Shown here in pieces: positions 27,819 through 38,752 of a stretch of DNA of 64,000 bases. How positions within the stretch are numbered: position 1 is the first letter of the stretch; each line of letters opens with the position of its first letter. Made by a program: the position numbers and the translations under genes. A model generated the notes under the pieces. The model made no database searches. It had not been told where the DNA came from and saw only the letters and a list, made by a program, of their open reading frames with translations. The stretch spans positions 124,001 to 188,000 of the forward strand of contig CAWJZU010000015.1 in NCBI GenBank assembly GCA_963847345.1, given 5' to 3'. This DNA is from DATARH01 sp963847345. GTDB lineage: Bacteria > Pseudomonadota > Alphaproteobacteria > ATCC43930 > CGMCC-115725.

Positions 27819-28091
27819 ATCGGGCCAGTTAGAGCGACGGGTCGCGAAGCGCTAAGGGCGCGAGCGTTTCCTGTCAAGCCGGGCAGGCGAATGCGGCGGC
27901 GTTCGACAGCATGCGGGGCGGAACAGGCGAGGCGGTGCCCGGCAGCCGCGCGGCGCAACGCCTACGGTTAGCAGGGCCGGAGAAGCCCGCGAACCGCCAT
28001 CTTTTCGCCATCGGAGGGGATTGCAATAAACCTCGGCTCGGCTAGTTTGCCGGCATGGTTCGGGCATGCACCCGGCGGGAGATTTGCAAGT

Positions 28092-29480
28092 ATGCGTAAG
28101 TCGGTTTTGGCGCTCGCTCTGATCGCGTTCGCGGCGCCCCAGATGGCGCCCCAAATGGCGCCGACGCAGACGGCGCTGGCGCAGACAAAAGGCGGCAAGG
28201 CAAGCGCCGGCGCGAGCGGCACCATCTACGAGCAGCTGAACCTGTTCGGCGAGGCCTTCGAGCGGATCCGCAACGACGCCGTCGAGCCGGTCGGCGACAG
28301 CAAGCTGGTGCGCACCGCGATCTCCGGCATGCTGTCCGGTCTCGATCCGCGTTCGGTGTACCTGACCGAAACCGAGTACAAGGCGCTGCAGTCAAAGGCG
28401 ACGGAGGACAGCGCCGCGACCGGGCTCGTGCTGACAATGGAAAACAGCATCGCCAAGGTCGTGTCGCCGCGCGACGGATCGCCCGCCGCCGCTGCCGACA
28501 TCAAGCCGGGTGATCTGATCTTCAGCATCGACAAGGAGCCGACCTATGACATGAGCTTGCCGGAGATTGAGCAGAAGCTGCGCGGCCCGGCCGACAGCGA
28601 GGTCACGCTGATGGTGCGGCGCGGCAGCGACAAGCCGTTCGAGGTCAAGATCAAGCGGGCCTCGCCGGCGAATTTTCAGACCGTCGAAAAGCGGCTCGAA
28701 TCGGGCAATATCGGTTACGTGCGGCTGGCCGCGTTTGAGGCCGGGACGCCCGACGCGCTGGCCGCCGCTCTGAAGGATTTGCGGCAGCAGGCCGGCAACA
28801 AGCTGATCGGGTTTATCGTCGATCTGCGCAACAATCCCGGCGGCAGCTTCGACGACGCGGTGAAGGTGGCCGACACGTTCATCGACAAGGGCGACATCGC
28901 GATTGTCAAAAGCCGCAAGGGCGAGGGCACGAAGCAAATCGCCGCTACCCCCGGCGATCTGGCGAACGGCCAGCCGATCGTCGCGCTGGTCAATGGCGGC
29001 ACCGCGCGCGAAGCCGAACTGGTGGCCGGCGCGCTGGAGGATAGCCGTCGCGCCGTGCTGCTCGGGACCAAGACCTTTGGCGAGAGCGCGATCGAAACGC
29101 TGATCCCGCTGAACGGCCAGGGTGCCATTCGCCTGACGACCTCGCGGTATCTGACCCCGAGCGGACGGACGATCCACGGCAAGGGGCTCGAACCCGACCT
29201 CGCCGTCTCGCCGCTCAAGCTCGAAAAGCTGGCGCAAGCCGATCGTCGTCGCGAGGCGGATCTGCGCGGCGCGCTGAAGAACACGGATAAGGAGGCGGCC
29301 ACGCCGGCAAAGGAACCGGAGAACACCGACGACAAGACCGGCGCCAAGGCTCCGCCGAAGGACCAGCAGGCGGTTGTCGCTACCGGAGATATCGGCACAC
29401 AGAGCGACGAGCAGCTGATCCAGGCGATCGACGTGCTGCGCGGCCTCGCTCTCGTCAGCGGCCGCACCGCGTCGCGCTGA
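28092..29480 (+). CDS. S41/C-terminal processing protease homologue, probably catalytically inactive
   Basis: 462 residues from ATG 28092 (GGGAGA upstream), signal peptide about 1-31 (ending TALAQ). A PDZ domain follows (about 105-190: NSIAKVVSPRDGSPAAAADIKPGDLIFSI) and then the tail-specific protease core (FIVDLRNNPGGSFDDAV). In active CtpA proteins the nucleophile lies in GGSASASE and the Lys in SFGKGSVQT. Here these read GGTAREAE (residues 302-309) and TFGESAIET (328-336), so every Ser of the first motif is gone and the Lys is Glu331. The fold is otherwise intact. The protein ends in a Lys/Glu/Thr-rich tail with ETDKEAA-like low complexity. It is more likely a scaffold or regulator than a protease. 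Confidence 0.85.
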   Translation: MRKSVLALALIAFAAPQMAPQMAPTQTALAQTKGGKASAGASGTIYEQLNLFGEAFERIRNDAVEPVGDSKLVRTAISGMLSGLDPRSVYLTETEYKALQSKATEDSAATGLVLTMENSIAKVVSPRDGSPAAAADIKPGDLIFSIDKEPTYDMSLPEIEQKLRGPADSEVTLMVRRGSDKPFEVKIKRASPANFQTVEKRLESGNIGYVRLAAFEAGTPDALAAALKDLRQQAGNKLIGFIVDLRNNPGGSFDDAVKVADTFIDKGDIAIVKSRKGEGTKQIAATPGDLANGQPIVALVNGGTAREAELVAGALEDSRRAVLLGTKTFGESAIETLIPLNGQGAIRLTTSRYLTPSGRTIHGKGLEPDLAVSPLKLEKLAQADRRREADLRGALKNTDKEAATPAKEPENTDDKTGAKAPPKDQQAVVATGDIGTQSDEQLIQAIDVLRGLALVSGRTASR

Positions 29481-29511
29481 GCCCCGACGGGGGTGGGGTA
29501 GGGGGCGCGCT

Positions 29512-30165
29512 ATGTTGGGACAGGTGCCGAGCCCGGATCGTCTGATCCTCTACGGCAGCTTTACGTCGAGTTCGAGCTACAAGCCGATGCTGTATCTCGC
29601 GCTGGCGCGGCTGCCGTTTTCGTTCCGCACGGTCAATCTGAAGACCGGCGTGCAGAACAGCCCCGAATATCTCGCGGTCAACCGCTGGGGCGTCGTGCCG
29701 TCCTTGCGCTACCGGGGCCTGACGATCCTGCAATCGAACGTGATCCTCGATTATCTCGCGCGCGAGACCGGGCATTTCGAGGGCGCGAGCGAGCAGCAGC
29801 GCTGGCAGGCGCGCGAATGGCTGTCGTGGGAGGCCGACCATATCACCGCCGTGGCACGCGTGAGACACGCGGCGCGGTTCCGCCCGGTGCATCCCGAAGT
29901 CATCGCCGAGTACCGGCCGCGCGCCGAGGCGGCGCTGTCGTTTATCGACAGAGCCTTGCGCGACCGCGATTGGTTGGTCGGGGAGCGCTGCACGATCGCC
30001 GATATCGGCTGCTGGGGCCGCATGGTGTTCATGGCCGAGGGCGGCTTCGATATCGCGAACTGGCCCGATCTCGAAGCCTGGTCGCGGCGGCTCCGGGCAA
30101 TGCCCGGCTTTGCGCTGCCCTACGATCTGATCCCGAGCAAGGACCGCGAGTTCGACCCGCAATAG
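29512..30165 (+). CDS. Glutathione S-transferase family protein
   Basis: 217 residues. A thioredoxin-like N-domain (LILYGSFTSSSSYKPMLYLALARLPFSF) has the conserved cis-Pro turn in WGVVPSLRYRG and the glutathione gamma-glutamyl site in LQSNVILDYLA. The all-alpha C-domain has the N-cap/hydrophobic motif WLVGERCTIADIGCWGRMVF. Ser residues at 15-20 may serve as catalytic Ser. The class and substrate are not clear. It starts 31 bases after the S41 gene and is probably co-transcribed. Confidence 0.85.
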   Translation: MLGQVPSPDRLILYGSFTSSSSYKPMLYLALARLPFSFRTVNLKTGVQNSPEYLAVNRWGVVPSLRYRGLTILQSNVILDYLARETGHFEGASEQQRWQAREWLSWEADHITAVARVRHAARFRPVHPEVIAEYRPRAEAALSFIDRALRDRDWLVGERCTIADIGCWGRMVFMAEGGFDIANWPDLEAWSRRLRAMPGFALPYDLIPSKDREFDPQ

Positions 30166-30204
30166 GGCGATCCAACCCAATTCTATCTGCAGGGAGGCGC
30201 GAGC

Positions 30205-30458
30205 ATGACGCGGCCCGAGCGCATGCGGTTTATCGATATGACCGGGACGGGCGGCCCGGAGGTGCTGCCCGTGGCCGAGGGACTGGTGCCGCAGCCCGGC
30301 AATGGCGAGACGCTGATCCGGGTGGCCGCCGCAGGCGTGAACCGCCCCGATGTCGTGCAGCGGAGCGGCAGCTATCCGCCGCCGCCGGGCGCCTTGCCGG
30401 TGCCACGAGGGCTGGGCCTCATGGCGGCAGCCGGGCTGCCCGAGACATTCTTCATGGA
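30205..30458 (+). pseudogene. Remnant of an NADPH:quinone oxidoreductase (MDR superfamily), internally deleted and truncated
   Basis: The first 60 residues are normal: MRFIDMTGTGGPEVL, LIRVAAAGVNRPDVVQRSG and YPPPPGA, the start of a zinc-independent alcohol-dehydrogenase-like quinone reductase. Right after YPPPPGA comes LPVPRGLGLMAAAGLPETFF, which in full-length proteins lies about 60 residues further on, so the segment between is deleted. After LPETFF the sequence runs into a perfect hairpin (30460-30488) and then the tail of clpB on the other strand. The cofactor domain is lost. It cannot be functional. Confidence 0.75.
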
Positions 30459-30459
30459 G

Positions 30460-30488
30460 TCCCCTCTCCCGCAATGCGGGAGAGGGGA
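30460..30488. repeat. 13-bp perfect hairpin, REP-like (CCCTCTCCCGC type)
   Basis: Arms TCCCCTCTCCCGC and its complement flank a three-base loop. It lies exactly where the quinone reductase remnant ends and the clpB tail begins. A relative occurs at 56675. It may act as terminator for the convergent genes, but lacks a T-run. Confidence 0.65.
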
Positions 30489-30499
30489 CAGGGCGCTGG

Positions 30500-33188
<2,689 letters not shown>

Positions 33189-33283
33189 TGTGGCACTCCG
33201 TCCGCAAATACCCGTCCTCGAATAGGCACGGGAAGCACCGTCCGCGATCCGCCCGATTGCGCGACCGCCGGCGCCGAACACTC

Positions 33284-33311
33284 AGATGGTGCCCGGTGAA
33301 CCCCTCGTCAA
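33284..33311 (-). promoter_or_regulatory. Possible heat-shock-type promoter of clpB
   Basis: On the minus strand TTGACG (33311-33306) and CCATCT (33289-33284) are 16 bases apart, similar to the alphaproteobacterial RpoH pattern (CTTG...CCCAT). It lies about 95 bases before the TTG start. Weak by sequence alone. Confidence 0.3.
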
Positions 33312-33468
33312 TGCTGTACTTTAACGATCAGAGCAGATGGGCCGCACCGGAAAGCAATTGACGGAAGGAATCAGACCGTTACCGAAAGTATTACTCTTTA
33401 GAAAAACCAGCAGTTTATGTGGCTTCTGTTCGACGTCTTGTTTGGTGGACTGTTGCGGGTGGCGACTG

Positions 33469-34260
33469 TCAATCCGACATCAGACGCTGCGTAACCGGCA
33501 GCGTCAGCCAGTGCGGCGCGTAGCGGCCGGCGAAGGCGGTCAGCCGGTTTGTCGCGCCGGCGATCGCGACGCGGCGGCCCGCGATCAAAGCCTCGTATCC
33601 GATCCTGGCAACCCGGTCGGCGTCCATCATGTGCCCCCGCCGCCGCGCGAGGAAGCCGTGCCTCGCGCCGGCCGCGCTGAAGAAATCGGTTCCTGTCGCG
33701 CCGGGGCACAGCGTCGTGACCGTGATGCCGGTGCCGCGCAGCTCGTGCGCCATCGCCTCGCCGAGGCTCAGCACATAGGCCTTGCTGGCGAAGTAGACCG
33801 CCATGCCGGGGCCGGGCGAAAACCCGGCGACCGATCCGACCAGCATGATCCGGCCACGCCCGCGGGCAATCATGCCGGGCAGCAGGCGCCGGGTCAGCTC
33901 GGTCAGCGCAACGATGTTGACCTGCAGCATTTCTCCGACGCGTGCCGGGTCGATCTGGTCGAACCGGCCGAGCCCTCCGAGCCCGGCATTATTGATCAGG
34001 ACATCGATACTGAGGCCGCATCTCTCGATCTCGTCGGCGAGCTGTTCAGCGGCGCCGGGTGTCGACAAATCGGCCGCGATCACCGTGGTTTCGGCGCCGC
34101 TGTCGTGCAATTCGTCGGCGAGAGCCTGCATCGGCTCGATGCTGCGGGCGCTGAGCACGAGATCGTGCCCGTGCCGCGCCAACTCGCGCGCCAAGGCGGC
34201 GCCGATCCCGCGCGAGGCGCCGGTCACGAGGGCGAGGGCGCGACGGGAGTCGCCGTCCAT
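33469..34260 (-). CDS. Short-chain dehydrogenase/reductase
   Basis: 263 residues, classical SDR: TGASRGIGAALARELARHG (about 14-32), NNAGLGGLG (about 88), the catalytic Ser region LVGSVAGFSPGPG and the Tyr-x3-Lys in AVYFASKAYVLSLGEA. The closest resemblance is to the DltE/YqjQ-like group of unspecific short-chain reductases with a C-terminal helix (LTAFAGRYAPHWLTLPVTQRLM). The substrate is unknown. It follows the EEP-family gene by 11 bases on the same strand, suggesting one transcript. Confidence 0.87.
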   Translation of the reverse strand: MDGDSRRALALVTGASRGIGAALARELARHGHDLVLSARSIEPMQALADELHDSGAETTVIAADLSTPGAAEQLADEIERCGLSIDVLINNAGLGGLGRFDQIDPARVGEMLQVNIVALTELTRRLLPGMIARGRGRIMLVGSVAGFSPGPGMAVYFASKAYVLSLGEAMAHELRGTGITVTTLCPGATGTDFFSAAGARHGFLARRRGHMMDADRVARIGYEALIAGRRVAIAGATNRLTAFAGRYAPHWLTLPVTQRLMSD

Positions 34261-34271
34261 GGCTCACCGCC

Positions 34272-35477
34272 TCACGGTCGAGACGGGGAAGCCTCGCCGG
34301 CGGGCGCGGCCGAAGATACCGCACCGGACGGCGAGGTCGGCGCATCATCGCTGGCGGGCGCCACAGATTTCGCCTTTTGCGGCGGCGGATGGGCAACCGC
34401 CTGGTCTGCCTTGCCCTGTCCGGTCAGCACCGCCGTCCTCGCTTCTTCGATGTCGCCCGACCACATTGGCGGCGGCGACTGCCACGCGGCGGCAGCCGGA
34501 TTGAAGCACAGCTCGGCCAGATATGGACGGTGATCCGAACCGAACTCGGGCAATACCCGCAGCGCGGTTAACGTGAACGTCTGGCCCGGCAGAATCTGGT
34601 CCAGCGGCCATTTCAGCACCGGGCTGGTCGCATTCCAGGTCATATAAAAGCCGCGCCCAATGCGTGGATCCAGAAACCGTCCGACGCGCTTCGCCAAATG
34701 AACAGTGTCTTCCCATGGAACCGCGTTGAGATCGCCGGCGACAACATGCGGCAGGTTGTCGTCGTGGGCGGCGAGCGCCGTCGCCAAAATTTGCGCGTCC
34801 CGTTCCGCCGTACTCTGGCCCTGCTGCGGTGGCCGCGGATGAATGGCGTAGAGACGGATCGACTGGTTCGAGGGCAGCTGGATGCCGGTAAAGACCGACG
34901 GATCGTGTGAGCCGGTAAGAAACTTCACCTCAGGATCCGACAGCGGATAGCGCGAGTACAGCGCGGCGCCGAAATAGTTCGGCTGCGCCTGCGTGACGTG
35001 ATAGGGCATCGTTGCGGCGAGTGGCGCCAGGTTCTGCAGCCACCACTCATCGACTTCCTGGAACCATGCGATATCGGGATCGATCTGGCGGACCATATTT
35101 AGCAGCCGATTGTCGTGCTGGTTGGTCTTCTGAACATTGACTTCAAGCAGCCGCAGCCGGCTATTCGGAGCGCAGGTCTCGGTCGCGATCTGATTCGGCG
35201 GAGCGAACCCGGTATAGGGGTAGAGCACATAAGCCTGATAGGCGATCGCACCGGCGAGCGCGAGCAGCGCCACACGGCTGATTACTCCTCGCGAAACCAG
35301 CAGCAACAGCACCCACACCGCGGCGCTGGTGATCAGGATCTCTATTCTCGTGAAATCGAGATAGCGGACCCACCAGATATTGCCGGGGATTGCCGGGATT
35401 ACCGTCACCGCAATCCCCGTTAGGGCCAGCAGGATCAGTAGCCATCGCGCGACGCGAACAAACATTCGAATCAGCAT
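34272..35477 (-). CDS. Endonuclease/exonuclease/phosphatase family membrane protein
   Basis: 401 residues. Three N-terminal membrane helices (about 8-28, 42-60, 66-86), then the EEP catalytic domain: LLEVNVQKTNQHDNRLL, AWFQEVDEWW (metal-binding Glu), YAIHPRPP, HVVAGDLNAVPWEDT (Asp/Asn pair) and FGSDHRPYLAEL (Asp-His pair). All key residues are present. The Ala/Pro/Ser-rich C-terminal 75 residues are probably disordered. Membrane-anchored EEP proteins of this build are common; they may cleave nucleic acids or phosphodiesters in the periplasm. The exact substrate is unknown. Confidence 0.85.
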   Translation of the reverse strand: MLIRMFVRVARWLLILLALTGIAVTVIPAIPGNIWWVRYLDFTRIEILITSAAVWVLLLLVSRGVISRVALLALAGAIAYQAYVLYPYTGFAPPNQIATETCAPNSRLRLLEVNVQKTNQHDNRLLNMVRQIDPDIAWFQEVDEWWLQNLAPLAATMPYHVTQAQPNYFGAALYSRYPLSDPEVKFLTGSHDPSVFTGIQLPSNQSIRLYAIHPRPPQQGQSTAERDAQILATALAAHDDNLPHVVAGDLNAVPWEDTVHLAKRVGRFLDPRIGRGFYMTWNATSPVLKWPLDQILPGQTFTLTALRVLPEFGSDHRPYLAELCFNPAAAAWQSPPPMWSGDIEEARTAVLTGQGKADQAVAHPPPQKAKSVAPASDDAPTSPSGAVSSAAPAGEASPSRP

Positions 35478-35634
35478 CGGCAGAGCCTCTCAGGCACGGC
35501 AGTGCGGTGACGCGCGCATCTGCAATGCGGCGTAACGGCATCACAGGCAACCCGGTAACGCGGCACCGTACCTGAAGTTGCGCCGACTGGCGTGGCGGCG
35601 GGGCTTCACCGATACGATGCCATCCGCTTGCGGG

Positions 35635-35921
35635 CTAGGTCCCGGTTCGTGCTCCGGCGGTCTGTTCGGCAGCTCGGCGGCGCGAATCGGGGCGGCTCGC
35701 GCGCCGCACCGCAAAGATTTCGACATCCGCTCCACGGCGGCGACAGGAAACGATGTAGGCGCCGATAACGAGCCGGCGCGTGTTTTCGGGCGAGTACCGG
35801 GCGCTTCTGAATCGGGTAACTCGGAAACCTGGCACTGAGCCCGTTCGAGCGCTTCAAGGAAGCGGTGCGCGGCCGGTGGACTGAACTCGATGCACTCCCG
35901 TGGATCGCTCCCGAGTAGCAC
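35635..35921 (-). pseudogene. RelE/ParE-type toxin remnant, frameshifted
   Basis: From GTG 35921 one frame reads ECIEFSPPAAHRFLEALERA then QVSELPDSEAPG. Near 35790 it must change frame to continue as ENTRRLVIGAYIVSCRRRGADVEIFAVRRASRP, ending at 35635. The order (FSP-AA-FLEAL, then ELPDSG-like, then the basic GxYxVxYRRRGxxVEIxxVRHASR) is the RelE/ParE pattern. Neither frame alone makes a toxin. No antitoxin is seen on either side: SURF1 lies 31 bases upstream and only short Arg/Ser-rich frames lie downstream. The rest of the gap (35478-35634) holds nothing recognisable. Confidence 0.45.
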
Positions 35922-35952
35922 ATGGCAGCGGGAAGGCGAAAGAAAAGGGGTG

Positions 35953-36676
35953 TCAGCGCGGGCGCGGCGTTCCGGTCTGGCGGCGCCAGACGACATAGAC
36001 CGCGACCGCCGCCACGGCGAGCGCGAACCAGGTCATGGCGTATTGCAAATGGTCGTTCGGCAGGTCGATCGGGGTCACGCCGCCTTTCGGCCAGCCGCCC
36101 GGGTTCGGCGTCGCGTCGGCGTCGATATAGAACGGCGCGACATCGGGCAGGCCCGCCGCTGCTTCCATCGCCGGCAAATCGACCCAGAACCAGTAATTCA
36201 TATCCGGGCGATTATCCGGCACCAGCCAACCCGGTTTGCCTTTCGGCAGCCGCAATAGACCGGTGATCGCGCACCGTCCCGGAGAGTTGGCCGGCGATGC
36301 GCTTTTCCGGGTTTTTCAGCTCCGAACGAATAAAGCCGCGATTGACGAAAACGATGCGGCCGTCCGCCAGGCGCAGCGGTGTCAATACCTGAAACCCCGG
36401 CTCGCCGCCGCGCGGTGACGCGGCGCCAAGAAATATCTCCTTGTCGTTGAGGAAAACGCCCTCCGCGACAACAGGATGGAATTCGAGACTTCTTGCCTCG
36501 TCCAGCGTCTTCGGCAGCGGGACCGGCGCCGACTGGACCGCCGCGCGACGCTCGGCGATCAGGTTGGTTTTCCACTGCAGCCGTTCCAACTGCCAGACGG
36601 CGAGGGACAGGCAAACAAGGGCCACCACCGCTGTAACTGCGGCCGGAATCAGCCGCGAGCGCGACGGGAGGCTCAT
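35953..36676 (-). CDS. SURF1-family cytochrome c oxidase assembly factor, frameshifted
   Basis: Inner-membrane protein that helps insert heme a into CoxA. The first frame (ATG 36676) has an N-terminal helix (IPAAVTAVVALVCLSLAVWQLERLQWK with the WQ..R signature), EGVFLNDKEIFLG and GFQVLTPLRLADGRIVFVNRGF. At about 36270 the frame changes after GQLSGTVR. The next frame gives ITGLLRLPKGKPGWLVPDN, MNYWFWVD and the C-terminal helix YAMTWFALAVAAVAVYVVW. Joined, it is about 240 residues with the usual two membrane helices. It overlaps the DUF983 gene by four bases and closes the cox operon. Confidence 0.88.
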
Positions 36677-37083
36677 GCCTCCGGCGGGTGCAGAATGCGA
36701 TGCCGGTATTGCAGGGCGATCAGCGCGGCCTTGAGCGGCCGCAGCATGAGTATCGCGCCGCCGAGGATCAGCGGCGTCCACAGCGCCATGTGGACCCACA
36801 TCGGCGGCGCAAACTTCAGCTCGACCCAGGCGGCGAGACCGACGACGAGCATCCCGAGAAAAAAAATGACAAAGACCGCCGGCCCGTCGCCGGCATCCTG
36901 TCCCGACAGATCGAGCCCGCAGACCGCGCAAGCGGGCCGCACGGACAGCAAACCGGCAAACAACGGACCCTCGCCGCAGCGCGGGCAGCGGCAGGCCAGG
37001 GCCGCGCGCAGCACCGATACCGGCGCGAACCGGCCCCTCTCGTCGCGCGCCCGGCTGCTGTCAACGCCCAACGCGCGAGTCAA
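36673..37083 (-). CDS. DUF983 membrane protein of the cox operon
   Basis: 136 residues if the TTG at 37083, overlapping the coxC stop, is used; GTG or TTG codons a little later are also possible. A zinc-ribbon-like start (CRCPRCGEGPLF, then CAVCGLDL) gives two Cys pairs, followed by two membrane helices (AVFVIFFLGMLVVGLAAWVEL and a second before RPLKAALIALQYRH). DUF983 genes sit next to coxC and SURF1 in most alphaproteobacteria and are thought to aid oxidase assembly. The region upstream of 37083 lies inside coxC and is not part of it. Confidence 0.82.
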   Translation of the reverse strand: MTRALGVDSSRARDERGRFAPVSVLRAALACRCPRCGEGPLFAGLLSVRPACAVCGLDLSGQDAGDGPAVFVIFFLGMLVVGLAAWVELKFAPPMWVHMALWTPLILGGAILMLRPLKAALIALQYRHRILHPPEA

Positions 37084-37970
37084 TGCTCGGCCGGAAGCGC
37101 GGCGCCCATGCCCCACCAATAGACGCAGACGAACAGGAACAGCCACACGACATCGACGAAATGCCAGTACCAGGCGGCGGCCTCGAAGCCGAAATGATGG
37201 TCCGACTTGAAGTGGCCGCGGATGGCGCGCCCCAGACACACGCACAGAAAGACCGTGCCGACGATCACGTGAAAGCCGTGAAACCCGGTCGCCATGAAGA
37301 AGGTGGACGGATAGATGCCGCCGGCGCCGGCCACCCCGGGATCGAAGCGAAAGCCGAACGCGGCGTGCGTGTATTCATAGGCCTGTACGCAGGTAAAGCT
37401 GATTCCGAGCAGCACAGTCAGCGTCAAACCCTGGATCAGCCCCTTGCGATCGCCCTCGATCAGCGAGTGGTGCGCCCAGGTCACCGTGGTTCCGGACAGC
37501 AGCAGGATCAGCGTATTCAGAAACGGCAGGCTGAACGGATCGAACGGGTGGATGCCCTTGGGTGGCCACACGCCTTCGTGCGGAAACAGGCTCGACGAGA
37601 AGAAGGCCCAGAAGAACGCCGAGAAGAACATTACCTCGGAGGCGATGAACAGAGCCATGCCGTAGCGCAGCCCGAGCTGCACGACCGGCGTATGGAAGCC
37701 CTGAAACGTCGCCTCGCGGATCACGTCGCGCCACCAGACGGCCATGCATGACAGCACCGAGATGACGCCGATCACAAGCAGCCACACGTGACCGCCATGC
37801 ATGTAGAGGATGCCGCCGAAGGCCAGCAGTCCCGCCGCGACCGCGCTGACGATCGGCCACGGGCTCGGGTCCACGAGGTGGTACGGGTGCTTCGGCGGCC
37901 CGTGTTCGTGGCCGTGCGCGTGTGCGTCGGCGTGCGCGGGAAAATGCGCTGTCGCGTGCGTGTCGGTCAT
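37080..37970 (-). CDS. ctaE: Cytochrome c oxidase subunit III
   Basis: 296 residues, seven membrane helices. The His-rich N-terminus (HAHGHEHGPPKHPYHLV) leads into PSPWPIVSAVAAGLLAFGG; the conserved Glu-bearing segment is ASEVMFFSAFFWAFF, followed by GVWPPKGI and the late motif FFMATGFHGFHVIVGT and AAWYWHFVDVVWLFLF. It is part of the aa3-type proton-pumping oxidase with CoxA/CoxB and influences proton uptake stability. It lies in the operon between cox11 and DUF983. Confidence 0.97.
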   Translation of the reverse strand: MTDTHATAHFPAHADAHAHGHEHGPPKHPYHLVDPSPWPIVSAVAAGLLAFGGILYMHGGHVWLLVIGVISVLSCMAVWWRDVIREATFQGFHTPVVQLGLRYGMALFIASEVMFFSAFFWAFFSSSLFPHEGVWPPKGIHPFDPFSLPFLNTLILLLSGTTVTWAHHSLIEGDRKGLIQGLTLTVLLGISFTCVQAYEYTHAAFGFRFDPGVAGAGGIYPSTFFMATGFHGFHVIVGTVFLCVCLGRAIRGHFKSDHHFGFEAAAWYWHFVDVVWLFLFVCVYWWGMGAALPAEH

Positions 37971-37999
37971 GTCCTGTCCGCCAAAATCGGTAGTGTCGC

Positions 38000-38617
38000 T
38001 CAGTTCACCGTCGGGGTCGTTCCCGGCGCCACAACGCCCGCCGAGCCGGCCGCGCCCGTCACCGGTCGCGGCTGCGGAGCGTCGGGCTTGCGAAACATCG
38101 TGTATGACAGCGTGATCGTGTCGATGTCACGCGTCGAGGGATCTTTCAACAGTTCGGGATCGACAAAGAACTGGACGCCCATGTCGCGGCTCTCGCCGGG
38201 ACCGAGACGCTGCTCGGTAAAGCAGAAACATTGCAGTTTGTCGAAATAGATGCCGCTCTTGGTCGGCGTCACATTATAGGCGGCATTGCCGGTCACCGGC
38301 TCGGAGCCGCGGTTGGTCGCGCGGAAAAACACTTCGTGCGGCTCGCCGGGCCGGACCCGGATCTGGCGCGTCAGCGGCCGGAATTCCCAGCCGAGATCGG
38401 GCGCGGTTTCGGCGTCGAAGCGGACCGTGACGAACGCATCGGCTGCCTCTTTCGGCGCGGCCGCGGCGCGTTGCGTCGTGCCGCCCCAGCCGGTCGCTTG
38501 GCAGAACAGGCTGTAGAGCGGCACCGAGGCGAACGACAGCCCGATCATCCCGCAGACGACCGTGAGCAGCAGCACGACCGTGGTGCCGTTGTTGCGGCGG
38601 TGCTCGGCGGGCCGCAT
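38000..38617 (-). CDS. ctaG: Cytochrome c oxidase assembly protein CtaG/Cox11
   Basis: Copper chaperone that builds the CuB site of CoxA. 205 residues with one N-terminal membrane helix (VVLLLTVVCGMIGLSFASVPLYSLFC), then an immunoglobulin-like periplasmic domain. The copper-binding pair is in KLQCFCFTEQ and the pattern FFVDPEL is also conserved. The Cys at the end of the membrane segment (LFCQATGWGGT) is likewise typical. The order ctaB-small ORF-ctaG-ctaE is the standard one. Confidence 0.96.
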   Translation of the reverse strand: MRPAEHRRNNGTTVVLLLTVVCGMIGLSFASVPLYSLFCQATGWGGTTQRAAAAPKEAADAFVTVRFDAETAPDLGWEFRPLTRQIRVRPGEPHEVFFRATNRGSEPVTGNAAYNVTPTKSGIYFDKLQCFCFTEQRLGPGESRDMGVQFFVDPELLKDPSTRDIDTITLSYTMFRKPDAPQPRPVTGAAGSAGVVAPGTTPTVN

Positions 38618-38621
38618 CAGC

Positions 38622-38735
38622 CTAGCCCCCGCTCATCCGCACGATGCTGATGACGTAGAACAACGCCACCAGCGCCAGCAACACAAGCAGCAGCGCGCGG
38701 TTGCGGGCGCGAATGCGGCGCTGCCTTTCGTCCAT
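38622..38735 (-). CDS. Small membrane protein of the cox operon (CoxF-like)
   Basis: 37 residues: a basic start (MDERQRRIRARNRAL) and one membrane helix (LLLVLLALVALFYVISIV). It fills the gap between ctaB (17 bases upstream) and ctaG (four bases downstream). Proteins of this size and shape occur at this place in many alphaproteobacterial cox operons. The role is unknown, perhaps in assembly. Confidence 0.75.
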   Translation of the reverse strand: MDERQRRIRARNRALLLVLLALVALFYVISIVRMSGG

Positions 38736-38752
38736 GACGTCTTCGCCGGTGC

